Of a DNA stretch of 64,000 nucleotides, positions 34,567-45,994 are shown one piece after another. The stretch is from Peronospora farinosa (lineage: Eukaryota; Oomycota; Peronosporomycetes; Peronosporales; Peronosporaceae). The notes under the pieces are model-generated. The model was not told where the DNA came from and ran no database searches. It saw nothing but the letters and a program-made list of their open reading frames with translations. Location of the stretch: the NCBI GenBank assembly GCA_947646735.1, contig CANTFK010000981.1, forward strand, positions 186,001-250,000. Direction: 5' to 3'. The position numbers and the translations under genes are program-made. How positions within the stretch are numbered: position 1 is the stretch's first letter; the number at the start of each line of letters is the position of its first letter.

Positions 34567-36687
34567 ATGGCGGAACAATCTCTCGGCGACAGTATTGCTA
34601 CTGCGCTACGCGGACTACTGAGTCCATTGCCCGGCAATGACAGCGCAGCAGAATACGAGGCTGCATCATTGTCACTTGCAGTGAATTTTTACCGCATCGC
34701 GCCTCCCTCCGTGCTGCACGCGCTCCAAGCTCTAGTTACAATGGAGAGCTACTCACACTCGCTCCAGCGCTATGCGCTGGTTAAACAGGCCTTCTGGGAG
34801 CAAGTTCTGGCCTCGAATCTAATGGTTAATGGCTTCAAAACTCGCAAGCATCATTTACAGCTGCAAGACGAGCAGTTTCCAAGACTTGTGCTGGATTTCT
34901 CGCGTTGTACGCTCACGACGGAGCTGCTCGAGACGTTGACGGAGTTCTTCGCTCAATCGCGGCTTCCTCAGTCTCAATTCGCAAGTGTAAAAGTGAATAA
35001 AGAGATAAAGTCGTCCTGTCGACTGGTTCCTGTGGCTCTGAAGCTCGTCAGATGCCGCCTAACAGCAGATTCAATCAAGAGACTCAAGTCGGTGCTCGTG
35101 TCTGAACGATGGACAAATGACGCGCCGGTGAGGTTCAGTGTGACGTCGCTAGATTTGAGTGAAAATTCTATGCAGAGTGACGAGTTGATGGCTTTGACAG
35201 ACTTGTTGGATGAGTGCAGACAACGACAGAGTGAGCTACCGCTACATGAGCTCGTGTTGGAAAACGCCTTGAGCCGAGCACTCACAACAACAAATTGGAC
35301 GGCATTTCGAGCTTTTGTGGGTGAAGCATTCGGTGTCAAGGGAGGGTGCAAGGCATCATTGAAGCGCTTGTCGCTGGCAAAAAACTCGTTGAGCTACCAC
35401 CATGTCGGTTGTATTTGCTCAGCTTTGAGATGCACAAGTCTAGAGGATCTCTCTCTGGCGTGTACACTTTCATTGGTGGATTCAGCTGACCGCAAGACTT
35501 GTTGGCAGTGGCTAGCGATTGGACTTCGTCCCATGATTTCTCGCGGTCGGCGGTCAGGACTTCGACATTTAGACTTGTCAGAAAACCCTATGTTCCCCAT
35601 AGACAGTGAAGCATGGCGCGAAAGTCTTCGTAACCCTCAAGCAGCAGTCTTGCAGTGGCTTGAAGATGTAGCACCTCAAGCAATTTCTTGTCGTGGCACG
35701 ACCGTTTGTTGTCTTTTGTCCAGTAATACTGAGCTAAACTCGTCGCCGACAGAAGCCTCTCCGCGACTCCGCATTATCGAGAAAGAGGTCAAAGCAACTA
35801 GTCTTGGTGCTGGCGAATCCAAAGAGTGGGAAGTTGTGGCCACTCTTACAGGTCAACATGAATGGCTTTGCGTTGTGATTCCAGCCTTCGGAGTAGCCTG
35901 GACTCGGTCAAACCACGCAATGAGGTGGGAGCATACTGAAGATGGCTTAAGCTCCGCTTTGGCAGTACTGTCAGAGCTCGTGATGAATGACATGGCAGCT
36001 TCTCGGACCACGACGGAGGCGCTGGAGCGCTTTGTCGGAGGTTTTGGTGGACGACTGCGGTCATTAGAGCTACGGCGCAACGCGTTATCTGCCATGGACC
36101 TGGACGCGATTTTAGCCGGCTGTCAGCAGCTTAACATTTTGGATTTAGAAGGCTGCAGGGTTCTACAACTCCAGCTACTCGTCGATGCTCTGAGTGGAGT
36201 GCTAGGCCAAAATCTCCGGAAATTGAATCTTAATGCCAACCTCATTGGTACTGACTCGTTGAACGTGCTCACAACAGCTTTGCGTGGGCAAGCACTAGAT
36301 CGTGTTCCAGTACTTCAGGAGCTGCGTGTCGCACACAATGAGATCGGCGCCAATGGTGTGCGCCATCTACATGCTGCTTTGGAATCCAATAAAATGTTGA
36401 TGTTGCTGGAGCTGGATCTACCGAACGACGGTGCTGAGGTACCTCGGCATCCCGATGACGACGAATACGTTCAGCTCAATCGGACGCGCTGCATGAGGCT
36501 GGATGCGTCCTTCCAGAACGAGTTGTTGGGCGTTACTCCACTGCCTGCTGACCGCAGGCTAGCGTTCTTGCTGGTGCTGAATGCTTACGAAGTAGTGCTG
36601 GATCGGGGCATCAGCTGTGCCATCTTCAGTTTTGCAGCCAACGAGAAGCGACGCCGCATATTTTGGAATACCTCCCATACTTCATGA
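34567..36687 (+). CDS. leucine-rich-repeat protein (ribonuclease-inhibitor-like)
   Basis: About 706 residues, intronless. At least nine LRRs of the long ribonuclease-inhibitor type are visible, for example VTSLDLSENSMQSDELMAL, LKRLSLAKNSLSYHHV, LRHLDLSENPMFPID, LRSLELRRNALSAMDLDAI, LRKLNLNANLIGTDSLNVL and LQELRVAHNEIGANGVRHL. They form two groups (residues about 100-370 and 495-620) separated by a non-LRR stretch of about 120 residues. No signal peptide, kinase or NB-ARC motif, so it is probably a cytosolic or nuclear scaffold. I chose ATG 34567 (CCGATGG context); an in-frame ATG at 34531 would add 12 residues. Confidence 0.75.
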   Translation: MAEQSLGDSIATALRGLLSPLPGNDSAAEYEAASLSLAVNFYRIAPPSVLHALQALVTMESYSHSLQRYALVKQAFWEQVLASNLMVNGFKTRKHHLQLQDEQFPRLVLDFSRCTLTTELLETLTEFFAQSRLPQSQFASVKVNKEIKSSCRLVPVALKLVRCRLTADSIKRLKSVLVSERWTNDAPVRFSVTSLDLSENSMQSDELMALTDLLDECRQRQSELPLHELVLENALSRALTTTNWTAFRAFVGEAFGVKGGCKASLKRLSLAKNSLSYHHVGCICSALRCTSLEDLSLACTLSLVDSADRKTCWQWLAIGLRPMISRGRRSGLRHLDLSENPMFPIDSEAWRESLRNPQAAVLQWLEDVAPQAISCRGTTVCCLLSSNTELNSSPTEASPRLRIIEKEVKATSLGAGESKEWEVVATLTGQHEWLCVVIPAFGVAWTRSNHAMRWEHTEDGLSSALAVLSELVMNDMAASRTTTEALERFVGGFGGRLRSLELRRNALSAMDLDAILAGCQQLNILDLEGCRVLQLQLLVDALSGVLGQNLRKLNLNANLIGTDSLNVLTTALRGQALDRVPVLQELRVAHNEIGANGVRHLHAALESNKMLMLLELDLPNDGAEVPRHPDDDEYVQLNRTRCMRLDASFQNELLGVTPLPADRRLAFLLVLNAYEVVLDRGISCAIFSFAANEKRRRIFWNTSHTS

Positions 36688-38216
36688 GAAAATATGATTC
36701 ATGGTCGTCGATTTTCGCGCTATGATAAGCCGCAGTAAGTAAAGCAAAATGGCCGCGCAGCGCTAAACTGTTCGAGATCTTTGAAGAAGGTTCCATCACT
36801 CCTGGCAATTAAATGCGCACATCCACCGACATCAAAGCCTCCGTTAGTGAACGAAAGTGTCACGGGTCATAATTACGCCGCCCGCAAAAGCTTCGTCCCC
36901 ACGAGCCCACGGCACTAATCTGAAGGATGTAAATCATGACGTTGACAGCACGAGAGGACAAAAGGTTGGTAATGACACATCTTTCGACTTACAGGGCGAG
37001 AAGACCATACATCATCTCCCAAATATTCTACCGGCTCAGTAGATTCGAAACGAGCTGAACTATTCGGTTTCGGTGGAGCATGACGGTAGCAAGGCACGAT
37101 ATCACGTAGGACGCAATACTCGTGGGTGGCTTTTAGGTGCGAGTATGGTGACAGATTGCAAGAGGAGAGAGCTATAACCGACTGTAAAGAAAATGGATGA
37201 CTGAAGAAGCCTGTGCGACTCAGACAGCGGCTTCTCTATTACACCGCGCAGTGCGACTATACTGCAGTATGATTTTCGCTCAAGGGACCGCCAGCCACCT
37301 CCTACGCGCGTGAACAACAAAATCGATATTGCACCAAGGAATGGAGGTGAACACTATGATTGCATCGCCCTATGACAAGAGCACGAGTGTGAGTAATGGG
37401 AGATGAGTCTCGGTGCCGCAGCCGGCCACAGGACCGGCGTGGTGCTCATTTACTACACGGTCAATGGTGCATGGGCCGACTGGCTGGTTTTCTCTTCACT
37501 GCGGCGCTCAAGTGTGAAGTGACTTTGATGGCTTCCTCCAACATCATCGTATGTGTAGAGGCTAGCGAGGTCGCCTCCTTGGAAGACGAATAGCCATCTC
37601 GTTTGATGTAGCCTACCTTTTCCGCTTTCGCCATGTCGAAGCTGTGCTGTTGTCCAATAAGCTAACTAACTATTCCATCGCTGAGCGTCCAGTGTGCTGC
37701 AAGTACCTTTCAGATGGAACAATGCATGCAGCTTGGTGAATGAACGATGCGTAACAGTTTATTCGTGCTGCATGAGCGGCTACTTGATACAGAGTACGAG
37801 AAACTGAAGGTGTTGGAGCAGATTTTTTCATTCTCAAGACATCGCAGTAGTCAACTTCACCAACGATAATATCATCGTAAGGCATTATCGCCGACGAAGT
37901 CACCATGCAGCAACTAAGTGCCGAGTAAACAAATGGCACCGAGCTGCTAAGTCAATTTCCAGATTGAAATGCAGTCAGTGAACCATATCTCCTGTGATTG
38001 TGTTTAAAAACAGGATTTCTAGACGCACTCTGACGGAAGAAGCTTTTGTTAAAAAGTAAGAAAAATGAATGACCCGTGGCTTTGTTAATCTACATGTGAG
38101 AACCACTTAAGACATATTACAATCCATAGAAGTAACTAGAACATCTCCTAGCGTATGATGAAGCTCTGGAGTTGATATCAAGTGCAACTTGCACTTCCAA
38201 CAGCATTTAGATGCGC
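36688..38216. other. 1.5 kb intergenic region
   Basis: It lies between convergent genes. Only short frames are present and none shows family motifs. A 57-codon minus-strand frame at 37634-37461 is listed separately. 37410-37620 is less AT-rich than its surroundings and may be a decayed gene fragment. Confidence 0.4.
37461..37634 (-). CDS. small hypothetical ORF, 57 aa
   Basis: Begins MAKAEKVGYIKRDGYSSSKE and ends KPASRPMHH. It is hydrophilic with Lys/Ser-rich composition, no signal peptide and no recognised domain. A fragment of an older gene is as likely as a real small protein. Confidence 0.2.
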   Translation of the reverse strand: MAKAEKVGYIKRDGYSSSKEATSLASTHTMMLEEAIKVTSHLSAAVKRKPASRPMHH

Positions 38217-39611
38217 TTAGGAACTTGACTGAATTGCCTTAAGCACCTGCTGGTTGTAGTATTCTGCGGCTTGCTGAAGACGAGCGTACATCTGTAGTGA
38301 TCAAGACGAAGGTCAGCACCGAAATCACAACCACACCACATGAACGGACCACAAACTTACTTGCTCCAGGTTCTTCAGCTCTTTCTCATACTGAGCTTCC
38401 TCTTCCCTCATCTTGAGCTCGACCTTGCGGCTGGCATCAGTGTTTTGGATAATGCGCTGGCGGACTTCGAAATGTACCGACTCGAGCTTCTTAAGCTTTT
38501 CGCGAGCAATTTGAAGTGCTTTTGTCGCAGCTTCTTCCGCCATCCGTGCTTCCTCGATAAACTTCCATAGATCTCGTCTTTTCAGCTCGACAATCTTCTC
38601 TAGCCGCTGTCGACGAGTATGTGTCTCCATCGTAAGGACTTTAAGCTCACGAATACGTGTGCGGGCGGCCTTAACCTGTTGTTTCACTTGTTTGCAAGCC
38701 TTCATCTCCTGCTTGATCTCGTCCAACACTGTAAATGTCCTTGCCAGTTCCTTCTCTGCTTTTTCGTACACGTCAATGAATATCAGCACCGCGCTGCGTT
38801 TCTCTTCCAGCACATGGACATCATCCTTGGCCTTCTCCACTGTTTCTGCAATGGACGCAAGTTCTCCTTTAACACGGTCAGGCGACGTAACAATCTGCGC
38901 CTTTAGCCGTTCAATTTCCGTCTCTGCTTCAATCTTGTTGAACCTCGCAGATGCTACAAGGTCTTCCATTTCTTTGCGTTTATCACGCTTCTCGTCCTTC
39001 TCATGATGCATCACTGCTTGTTGTCGATTAAGAAAATTGATCTCCTTCTGTAGATCCGTCACTTCCATCTGCAGTTGCAGTCGTGCAGGCTCTTCGGCCT
39101 TCTGTTCTTCCAGTAATTGATCCAGTTCTCGTTTCAACACCGCGTTCTCTTCACGCAGCACCTTTGTTTTCTCCAACATCTCGTCCGTGTGTCCCGTAAT
39201 ATCACTAAAGGCCGCCAGTCGCTCCTCGCGGAACTTGGCAAAGTTAATAAGAGCGCTGAGCTGCCGTCGGACGCGCTTAGGCGTCGGGTGCAGCACATCA
39301 CGCAGCCCAAAATCGTCGACGCCACAGGCTGCCAGTAACTGCTGCGCTTTGCGGTAGAACACAAGCTCGGGAATTGACTCGGCGTGGATCTCGGGGAAGC
39401 TCAAGGTCGATAGACCTGGGAACGCAATTTGTGCCATGTCCTCACGTGTGACACCCATAGTTGTTTCAATAAAAGCTTCTAGTACTGTACGCACAGCACC
39501 AGCATCACAAGCGCGAATGTCTTCTTCGGACACATGTACGCGCATTTCCCTTAGACACGCAAAGATCTCGCGCGGCTTGAGCAACGGGAACGAATACACA
39601 CCAGTTGCCAT
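38217..39611 (-). CDS. NUF2: kinetochore protein NUF2
   Basis: NUF2 is a subunit of the NDC80 complex, which attaches kinetochores to spindle microtubules. Two exons (39611-38361 and 38291-38217) are separated by a 69-nt intron with donor GTAAGT and acceptor CTACAG. Together they encode 441 residues, close to the usual 450-465. The N-terminal 130 residues match the NUF2 calponin-homology domain (YSFPLLKPREIFACLREM, VSEEDI, and FYRKAQQLLAACGVDDFGLRDV). FREERLAAF then leads into a coiled coil that fills the rest (residues about 145-430). Without the intron the protein would end in an unrelated SLWSVHVVWL tail. The second exon supplies MYARLQQAAEYYNQQ, which continues the helix. Confidence 0.85.
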
Positions 39612-39873
39612 GGTGTTTTGCTTTACTTAGAAGGTAGAGTACCTATTTTATGGGCACTTTTAAAATTGGAATATTTATTATTGTTATCTTGGTAATTTGG
39701 GTTTTGATTCGAACTCGATGGGTGGTAAATATTAAGGGAATGACACTTTATGCTATTTCCACCACACCATAATAGTTGCGCATTCTTTACTATTTCCACC
39801 ACACCATTACTTTTGTTTTGACAACATCACACAATACGCCACACCACACCACACCACTAGACTACACCGCATC

Positions 39874-40350
39874 ATGCCAAAACTTAACGCACAGACCGTC
39901 TTTGCGGACCAAGACGCGCTTATAGATCATGTCAAGAAGTATGGACTAGAGGCAAATTACGCATATACCATCAAACGATCTGACAAAGCGCGCACCCATT
40001 CGCGTGTGGGACTAGGTTGTGACCTTGGCGGCTCATTTCATAAACAAATATTACCCCTTGTTACCGATAAAAAACAGCGTGAAAGCGGAACACGGTTGAC
40101 CGACTGCAGGTGGAAAGTAGTTGGAATTTAGCGGAACGATGGATGGCATCTTGAAGTAAAGTGCGACGAGCACAACCACATTTCCTCGACCGCCCTTTCT
40201 GTACATCAAAGTTGTCGGCCCCTACAAAGGATATATCTGAGTCTATCGAGAAAATGATAGCAGCTGGTGTGCCTGCGTGCCAGTGTTGACATCGCTACGC
40301 CAAGAGTCCCCTGCATGCTTGGCGACCGCAAAAATAATCTATAACACCAA
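39874..40350 (+). pseudogene. MULE/FAR1-like DNA-binding domain fragment
   Basis: The frame from ATG 39874 has the FAR1-type start of Mutator-like transposases: TVFADQDALIDHVKKYGLEANYAY, then GCDLGGSF and LTDCRWKV. After a TAG near 40129-40131 the same frame continues with GWHLEVKCDEHNH, giving the C-C-HNH zinc arrangement of the WRKY-GCM1 fold. The next stretch (IEKMIAAGVP, then LATAKIIYN in a shifted frame) fits the linker before a MULE catalytic domain. That domain is absent; R1 sequence begins at 40352. Just upstream, CTATTTCCACCACACCAT is duplicated near 39752 and 39799. Confidence 0.6.
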
Positions 40351-40351
40351 T

Positions 40352-40690
40352 GTGGTGGAGTGGGTTCCCAAAATTGTATGATGAGACCCCAAATTACTCA
40401 CTGTGTCGGACTGCCGACTGTCGGAGGGGGCACCCTGATGCCGCGTATGGACCTTCTCTCACCTTGTGTACCCGTTGGCTGGCGGGTTGCGCTCTTTGAA
40501 ATACTTGGTGAGGACGTAGACGTCTGCCTCTAGAGAGGTAGACCTGAGGGGCATCGAGTGGATATTCTTCGCTCGGTGGGACGGTAGGTGGACACTCGAT
40601 CGATCTTGTCGAGAGTGGACGTAAAACCGAATTCTTTAGGGAGCTTGTCGTCCCTGAACTTTTCCTAGGTAGTCTCAGAGGTATGAACCA
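40352..40690 (+). repeat. R1 dispersed repeat, truncated against the tRNA array
   Basis: It starts GTGGTGGAGTGGGTTCCCAAA and follows the 8288 copy through CGGACTGCCGAC, a GGAGGGGG block and CTCACCTTGTGTACCCGT. Similarity fades by about 40680 and the first array unit starts at once. It therefore marks the left border of the array. Confidence 0.65.
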
Positions 40691-40773
40691 CGCGGTGTGC
40701 ATAGGAGTGTGGTTGTGTGTAGGAGTGCGTTTGTTTGTTTGTGAAACTGTGTGTGCTTTAGATGGTGCAGGAA

Positions 40774-40845
40774 TTCTCGTTAGTATAGTGGTTAGTATAC
40801 CCGCCTGTCACGCGGGTGACCCGGGTTCAATTCGCGGACGGGAAG
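40774..40845 (+). tRNA. tRNA-Asp(GTC), copy 1
   Basis: 72 nt with discriminator G; no intron and no encoded CCA. Acceptor TTCTCGT pairs with ACGGGAA (one T-G wobble). The anticodon arm is CCCGC-CTGTCAC-GCGGG (anticodon GTC), and the A box is TAGTATAGTGG. The 3' T-stem strand reads CGCGG instead of CCCGG, giving a G52-G62 mismatch. A TTTT terminator follows within 3 nt. Confidence 0.88.
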
Positions 40846-41498
40846 CTTTTGCTCTTGCTTTTGCTCTTGCTTTTGCTCGTTTTGCTTTCAGCACGCTACT
40901 CTTTGCTCTTGCTTTTGATCTGCGCTTTGCAGTTTTCTCTTTTGCTCTGTTCTTTTGCTCTGTTCTTTTGCTTTTTTCGTCTTTGCACTTCACACTGTGT
41001 TCTTTACTCTGCGTCGGCGCTCTTGGTGCTCATTTCTCCTGGTGCTTACAACTACTTTCGTTTCACATGCAGTACGGTTGATCATAACGAGAGCGGGCAC
41101 GGCATGGATCCTGTTAGCTGGTACAACCTCATGTAGCACTTTGAACAGGCGCAAGGCGAGTGTGTAGTAAGACTCGATCCCGGTTCCGGATGACAATGCT
41201 GTGCAGCACCTGACGCGTTTGCTTGTCTTTAGCCTTGCAGGTCACGGAGATGACGCGTGGTCATCGGTGAGTTGTATGAGAGAGTGCGGCTGCTCCGTGA
41301 ATGCGTAGAGTGCTCGTTGAGCATGGTGTTCGCTGACGCTATCCGTGGTATGTCCGTGAGTCTGTGATAGTGACGTGGGGGCTCGAAAGAGTGCATCAGG
41401 AAATCAGGATATGGTGCGGTGTGCATAGGAGTGTGGTTGTGTGTAGGAGTGCGTTTGTTTTGTTTGTGAAACTGTGTGTGCTTTTGATGGTGCAGGAA

Positions 41499-41570
41499 TT
41501 CTCGTTAGTATAGTGGTTAGTATACCCGCCTGTCACGCGGGTGACCCGGGTTCAATTCGCGGACGGGAAG
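41499..41570 (+). tRNA. tRNA-Asp(GTC), copy 2
   Basis: Same sequence as copy 1, with the G62 T-stem variant. 725 bp from copy 1, because this first unit has a shorter spacer. Confidence 0.88.
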
Positions 41571-42233
41571 CTTTTGCTCTTGCTTTTGCTCTTGCTTTTG
41601 CTCTTGCTTTTGCTCGTTGCTTTCAGCACGCTACTCTTTGCTCTTGCTTTTGATCTGCGCTTTGCAGTTTTCTCTTTTGCTCTGTTCTTTTGCTCTGTTC
41701 TTTTGCTTTTTTCGTCTTTGCACTTCACACTGTGTTCTTTACTCTGCGTCGACGCTCTTGATGCTCATTTCTCCTGGTGCTTACAACTACTTTCGTTTCA
41801 CATGCAGTACGGTTGATCATAACGAGAGCGGGTACGGCATGGATCCTGTTAGCTGGTACAACCTCATGTAGCACTTTGAACAGGCGCAAGGCGAGTGTGT
41901 AGTAAGACTCGATCCCGGGTCCGGATGACAATGCTGTGCAGCACCTGACGCGTTTGCTTGTCTTTAGCCTTGCAGGTCACGGAGATGACGCGTGGTCATC
42001 GGTGAGTTGTATGAGAGAGTGCGGCTGCTACGTGAATGCGTAGAGTGCTCGTTGAGCATGGTGTTCGCTGACGCTATCCGTGGTATGTCCGTGAGTCTGT
42101 GATAGTGACGTGGGGGCTCGAAAGAGTGCGTCGGGGAAGCAGGATATGGTGCGGTGTGCATAGGAGTGTGGTTGTGTGTAGGAGTGCGTTTGTTTTGTTT
42201 GTGAAACTGTGTGTGCTTTTGATGGTGCAGGAA

Positions 42234-42305
42234 TTCTCGTTAGTATAGTGGTTAGTATACCCGCCTGTCACGCGGGTGACCCGGGTTCAATTCGCGGACG
42301 GGAAG
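42234..42305 (+). tRNA. tRNA-Asp(GTC), copy 3
   Basis: G62 T-stem variant; 735 bp from copy 2. Confidence 0.88.
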
Positions 42306-42970
42306 CTTTTGCTCTTGCTTTTGCTCTTGCTTTTGCTCGTTGCTTTCAGCACGCTACTCTTTGCTCTTGATTTTGCTCTGCGCTTTGCCGTTTGCTCTTT
42401 TGCTCTGCGTTTTGCAGTTTGCGCTTTTGCTCTGTTCTTTTGCTTTTTTCGTCTTTGCACTACACACTGTGTTCTTTACTCTGCGTCGACGCTCTTGATG
42501 CTCATTTCTCCTGGTGCTTACAACTACTTTCGTTTCACATGCAGTACGGTTGATCATAACGAGAGCAGGCACGGCATGGATCCTGTTAGCTGGTACAACC
42601 TCATGTAGCACTTTGAACAGGCGCAAGGCGAGTGTGTAGTAAGACTCGATCCCGGGTCCGGATGACAATGCTGTGCAGCACCTGACGCGTTTGCTTGTCT
42701 TTAGCCTTGCAGGTCACGGAGATGACGCGTGGTCATCGGTGAGTTGTATGAGAGAGTGCGGCTGCTCCGTGAATGCGTAGAGTGCTCGTTGAGCATGGTG
42801 TTCGCTGACGCTATCCGTGGTATGTCTGTGAGTCTGTGATAGTGACGTGGGGGCTCGAAAGAGTGCATCAGGAAATCAGGATATGGTGCGGTGTGCATAG
42901 GAGTGTGGTTGTGTGTAGGAGTGCGTTTGTTTTGTTTGTGAAACTGTGTGTGCTTTAGATGGTGCAGGAA

Positions 42971-43042
42971 TTCTCGTTAGTATAGTGGTTAGTATACCCG
43001 CCTGTCACGCGGGTGACCCGGGTTCAATTCGCGGACGGGAAG
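42971..43042 (+). tRNA. tRNA-Asp(GTC), copy 4
   Basis: G62 T-stem variant; 737 bp from copy 3. Confidence 0.88.
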
Positions 43043-43708
43043 CTTTTGCTCTTGCTTTTGCTCTTGCTTTTGCTCGTTGCTTTCCAGCACGCTACTCTTT
43101 GCTCTTGCTTTTGCTCTGCGCTTTGCCGTTTGCTCTTTTGCTTCGCGTTTTGCAGTTTGCGCTTTGGCTCTGTTCTTTTGCTTTTTTCGTCTTTGCACTA
43201 CACACTGTGTTCTTTACTCTGCGTCGACGCTCTTGATGCTCATTTCTCCTGGTGCTTACAACTACTTTCGTTTCACATGCAGTACGGTTGATCATAACGA
43301 GAGCGGGTACGGCATGGATCCTGTTAGCTGGTACAACCTCATGTAGCACTTTGAACAGGCGCAAGGCGAGTGTGTAGTAAGACTCGATCCCGGGTCCGGA
43401 TGACAATGCTGTGCAGCACCTGACGCGTTTGCTTGTCTTTAGCCTTGCAGGTCACGGAGATGACGCGTGGTCATCGGTGAGTTGTATGAGAGAGTGCGGC
43501 TGCTCCGTGAATGCGTAGAGTGCTCGTTGAGCATGGTGTTCGCTGACGCTATCCGTGGTATGTCCGTGAGTCTGTGATAGTGACGTGGGGGCTCGAAGGA
43601 GTGCATCAGGAAATCAGGATATGGTGCGGTGTGCATAGGAGTGTGGTTGTGTGTAGGAGTGCGTTTGTTTTGTTTGTGAAACTGTGTGTGCTTTAGATGG
43701 TGCAGGAA

Positions 43709-43780
43709 TTCTCGTTAGTATAGTGGTTAGTATACCCGCCTGTCACGCGGGTGACCCGGGTTCAATTCGCGGACGGGAAG
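43709..43780 (+). tRNA. tRNA-Asp(GTC), copy 5
   Basis: G62 T-stem variant; 738 bp from copy 4. Confidence 0.88.
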
Positions 43781-44446
43781 CTTTTGCTCTTGCTTTTGCT
43801 CTTGCTTTTGCTCGTTGCTTTCCAGCACGCTACTCTTTGCTCTTGATTTTTCTCTGCGCTTTGCCGTTTGCTCTTTTGCTCTGCGTTTTGCAGTTTGCGC
43901 TTTGGCTCTGTTCTTTTGCTTTTTTCGTCTTTGCACTACACACTGTGTTCTTTACTCTGCGTCGACGCTCTTGATGCTCATTTCTCCTGGTGCTTACAAC
44001 TACTTTCGTTTCACATGCAGTACGGTTGATCATAACGAGAGCGGGCACGGCATGGATCCTGTTAGCTGGTACAACCTCATGTAGCACTTTGAACAGGCGC
44101 AAGGCGAGTGTGTAGTAAGACTCGATCCCGGGTCCGGATGACAATGCTGTGCAGCACCTGACGCGTTTGCTTGTCTTTAGCCTTGCAGGTCACGGAGATG
44201 ACGCGTGGTCATCGGTGAGTTGTATGAGAGAGTGCGGCTGCTCCGTGAATGCGTAGAGTGCTCGTTGAGCATGGTGTTCGCTGACGCTATCCGTGGTATG
44301 TCCGTGAGTCTGTGATAGTGACGTGGGGGCTCGAAAGAGTGCATCAGGAAATCAGGATATGGTGCGGTGTGCATAGGAGTGTGGTTGTGTGTAGGAGTGC
44401 GTTTGTTTTGTTTGTGAAACTGTGTGTGCTTTAGATGGTGCAGGAA

Positions 44447-44518
44447 TTCTCGTTAGTATAGTGGTTAGTATACCCGCCTGTCACGCGGGTGACCCGGGTT
44501 CAATTCGCGGACGGGAAG
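44447..44518 (+). tRNA. tRNA-Asp(GTC), copy 6
   Basis: G62 T-stem variant; 738 bp from copy 5. Confidence 0.88.
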
Positions 44519-45184
44519 CTTTTGCTCTTGCTTTTGCTCTTGCTTTTGCTCGTTGCTTTCCAGCACGCTACTCTTTGCTCTTGATTTTTCTCTGCGCTTT
44601 GCCGTTTGCTCTTTTGCTCTGCGTTTTGCAGTTTGCGCTTTTGCTCTGTTCTTTTGCTTTTTTCGTCTTTGCACTTCACACTGTGTTCTTTACTCTGCGT
44701 CGACGCTCTTGATGCTCATTTCTCCTGGTGCTTACAACTACTTTCGTTTCACATGCAGTACGGTTGATCATAACGAGAGCGGGCACGGCATGGATCCTGT
44801 TAGCTGGTACAACCTCATGTAGCACTTTGAACAGGCGCAAGGCGAGTGTGTAGTAAGACTCGATCCCGGGTCCGGATGACAATGCTGTGCAGCACCTGAC
44901 GCGTTTGCTTGTCTTTAGCCTTGCAGGTCACGGAGATGACGCGTGGTCATCGGTGAGTTGTATGAGAGAGTGCGGCTGCTCCGTGAATGCGTAGAGTGCT
45001 CGTTGAGCATGGTGTTCGCTGACGCTATCCGTGGTATGTCCGTGAGTCTGTGATAGTGACGTGGGGGCTCGAAGGAGTGCATTGGGGAAGCAGGATATGG
45101 TGCGGTGTGCATAGGAGTGTGGTTGTGTGTAGGAGTGCGTTTGTTTTGTTTGTGAAACTGTGTGTGCTTTAGATGGTGCAGGAA

Positions 45185-45256
45185 TTCTCGTTAGTATAGT
45201 GGTTAGTATACCCGCCTGTCACGCGGGTGACCCGGGTTCAATTCGCGGACGGGAAG
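45185..45256 (+). tRNA. tRNA-Asp(GTC), copy 7
   Basis: G62 T-stem variant; 738 bp from copy 6. Confidence 0.88.
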
Positions 45257-45922
45257 CTTTTGCTCTTGCTTTTGCTCTTGCTTTTGCTCGTTGCTTTCCA
45301 GCACGCTACTCTTTGCTCTTGATTTTTCTCTGCGCTTTGCCGTTTGCTCTTTTGCTCTGCGTTTTGCAGTTTGCGCTTTGGCTCTGTTCTTTTGCTTTTT
45401 TCGTCTTTGCACTACACACTGTGTTCTTTACTCTGCGTCGACGCTCTTGATGCTCATTTCTCCTGGTGCTTACAACTACTTTCGTTTCACATGCAGTACG
45501 GTTGATCATAACGAGAGCGGGTACGGCATGGATCCTGTTAGCTGGTACAACCTCATGTAGCACTTTGAACAGGCGCAAGGCGAGTGTGTAGTAAGACTCG
45601 ATCCCGGGTCCGGATGACAATGCTGTGCAGCACCTGACGCGTTTGCTTGTCTTTAGCCTTGCAGGTCACGGAGATGACGCGTGGTCATCGGTGAGTTGTA
45701 TGAGAGAGTGCGGCTGCTCCGTGAATGCGTAGAGTGCTCGTTGAGCATGGTGTTCGCTGACGCTATCCGTGGTATGTCCGTGAGTCTGTGATAGTGACGT
45801 TGGGGCTCGAAGGAGTGCATCGGGGAATCAGGATATGGTGCGGTGTGCATAGGAGTGTGGTTGTGTGTAGGAGTGCGTTTGTTTTGTTTGTGAAACTGTG
45901 TGTGCTTTAGATGGTGCAGGAA

Positions 45923-45994
45923 TTCTCGTTAGTATAGTGGTTAGTATACCCGCCTGTCACGCGGGTGACCCGGGTTCAATTCGCGGACGGGAAG
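45923..45994 (+). tRNA. tRNA-Asp(GTC), copy 8
   Basis: G62 T-stem variant; 738 bp from copy 7. Confidence 0.88.

Noticed and set aside
36857..37593. Short plus-strand frames at 36857-37042 and 37396-37593
   Set aside because: No family motif, no splice-consistent partners and no promoter signal; treated as chance.
41104..41189. Possible second tRNA-like gene in each spacer: GGATCC...GGGTCC can pair, with TTAGCTGGTACA resembling an A box
   Set aside because: The T-arm region does not pair, no B box fits, and the right-hand units weaken the helix. A chance inverted repeat is more likely.
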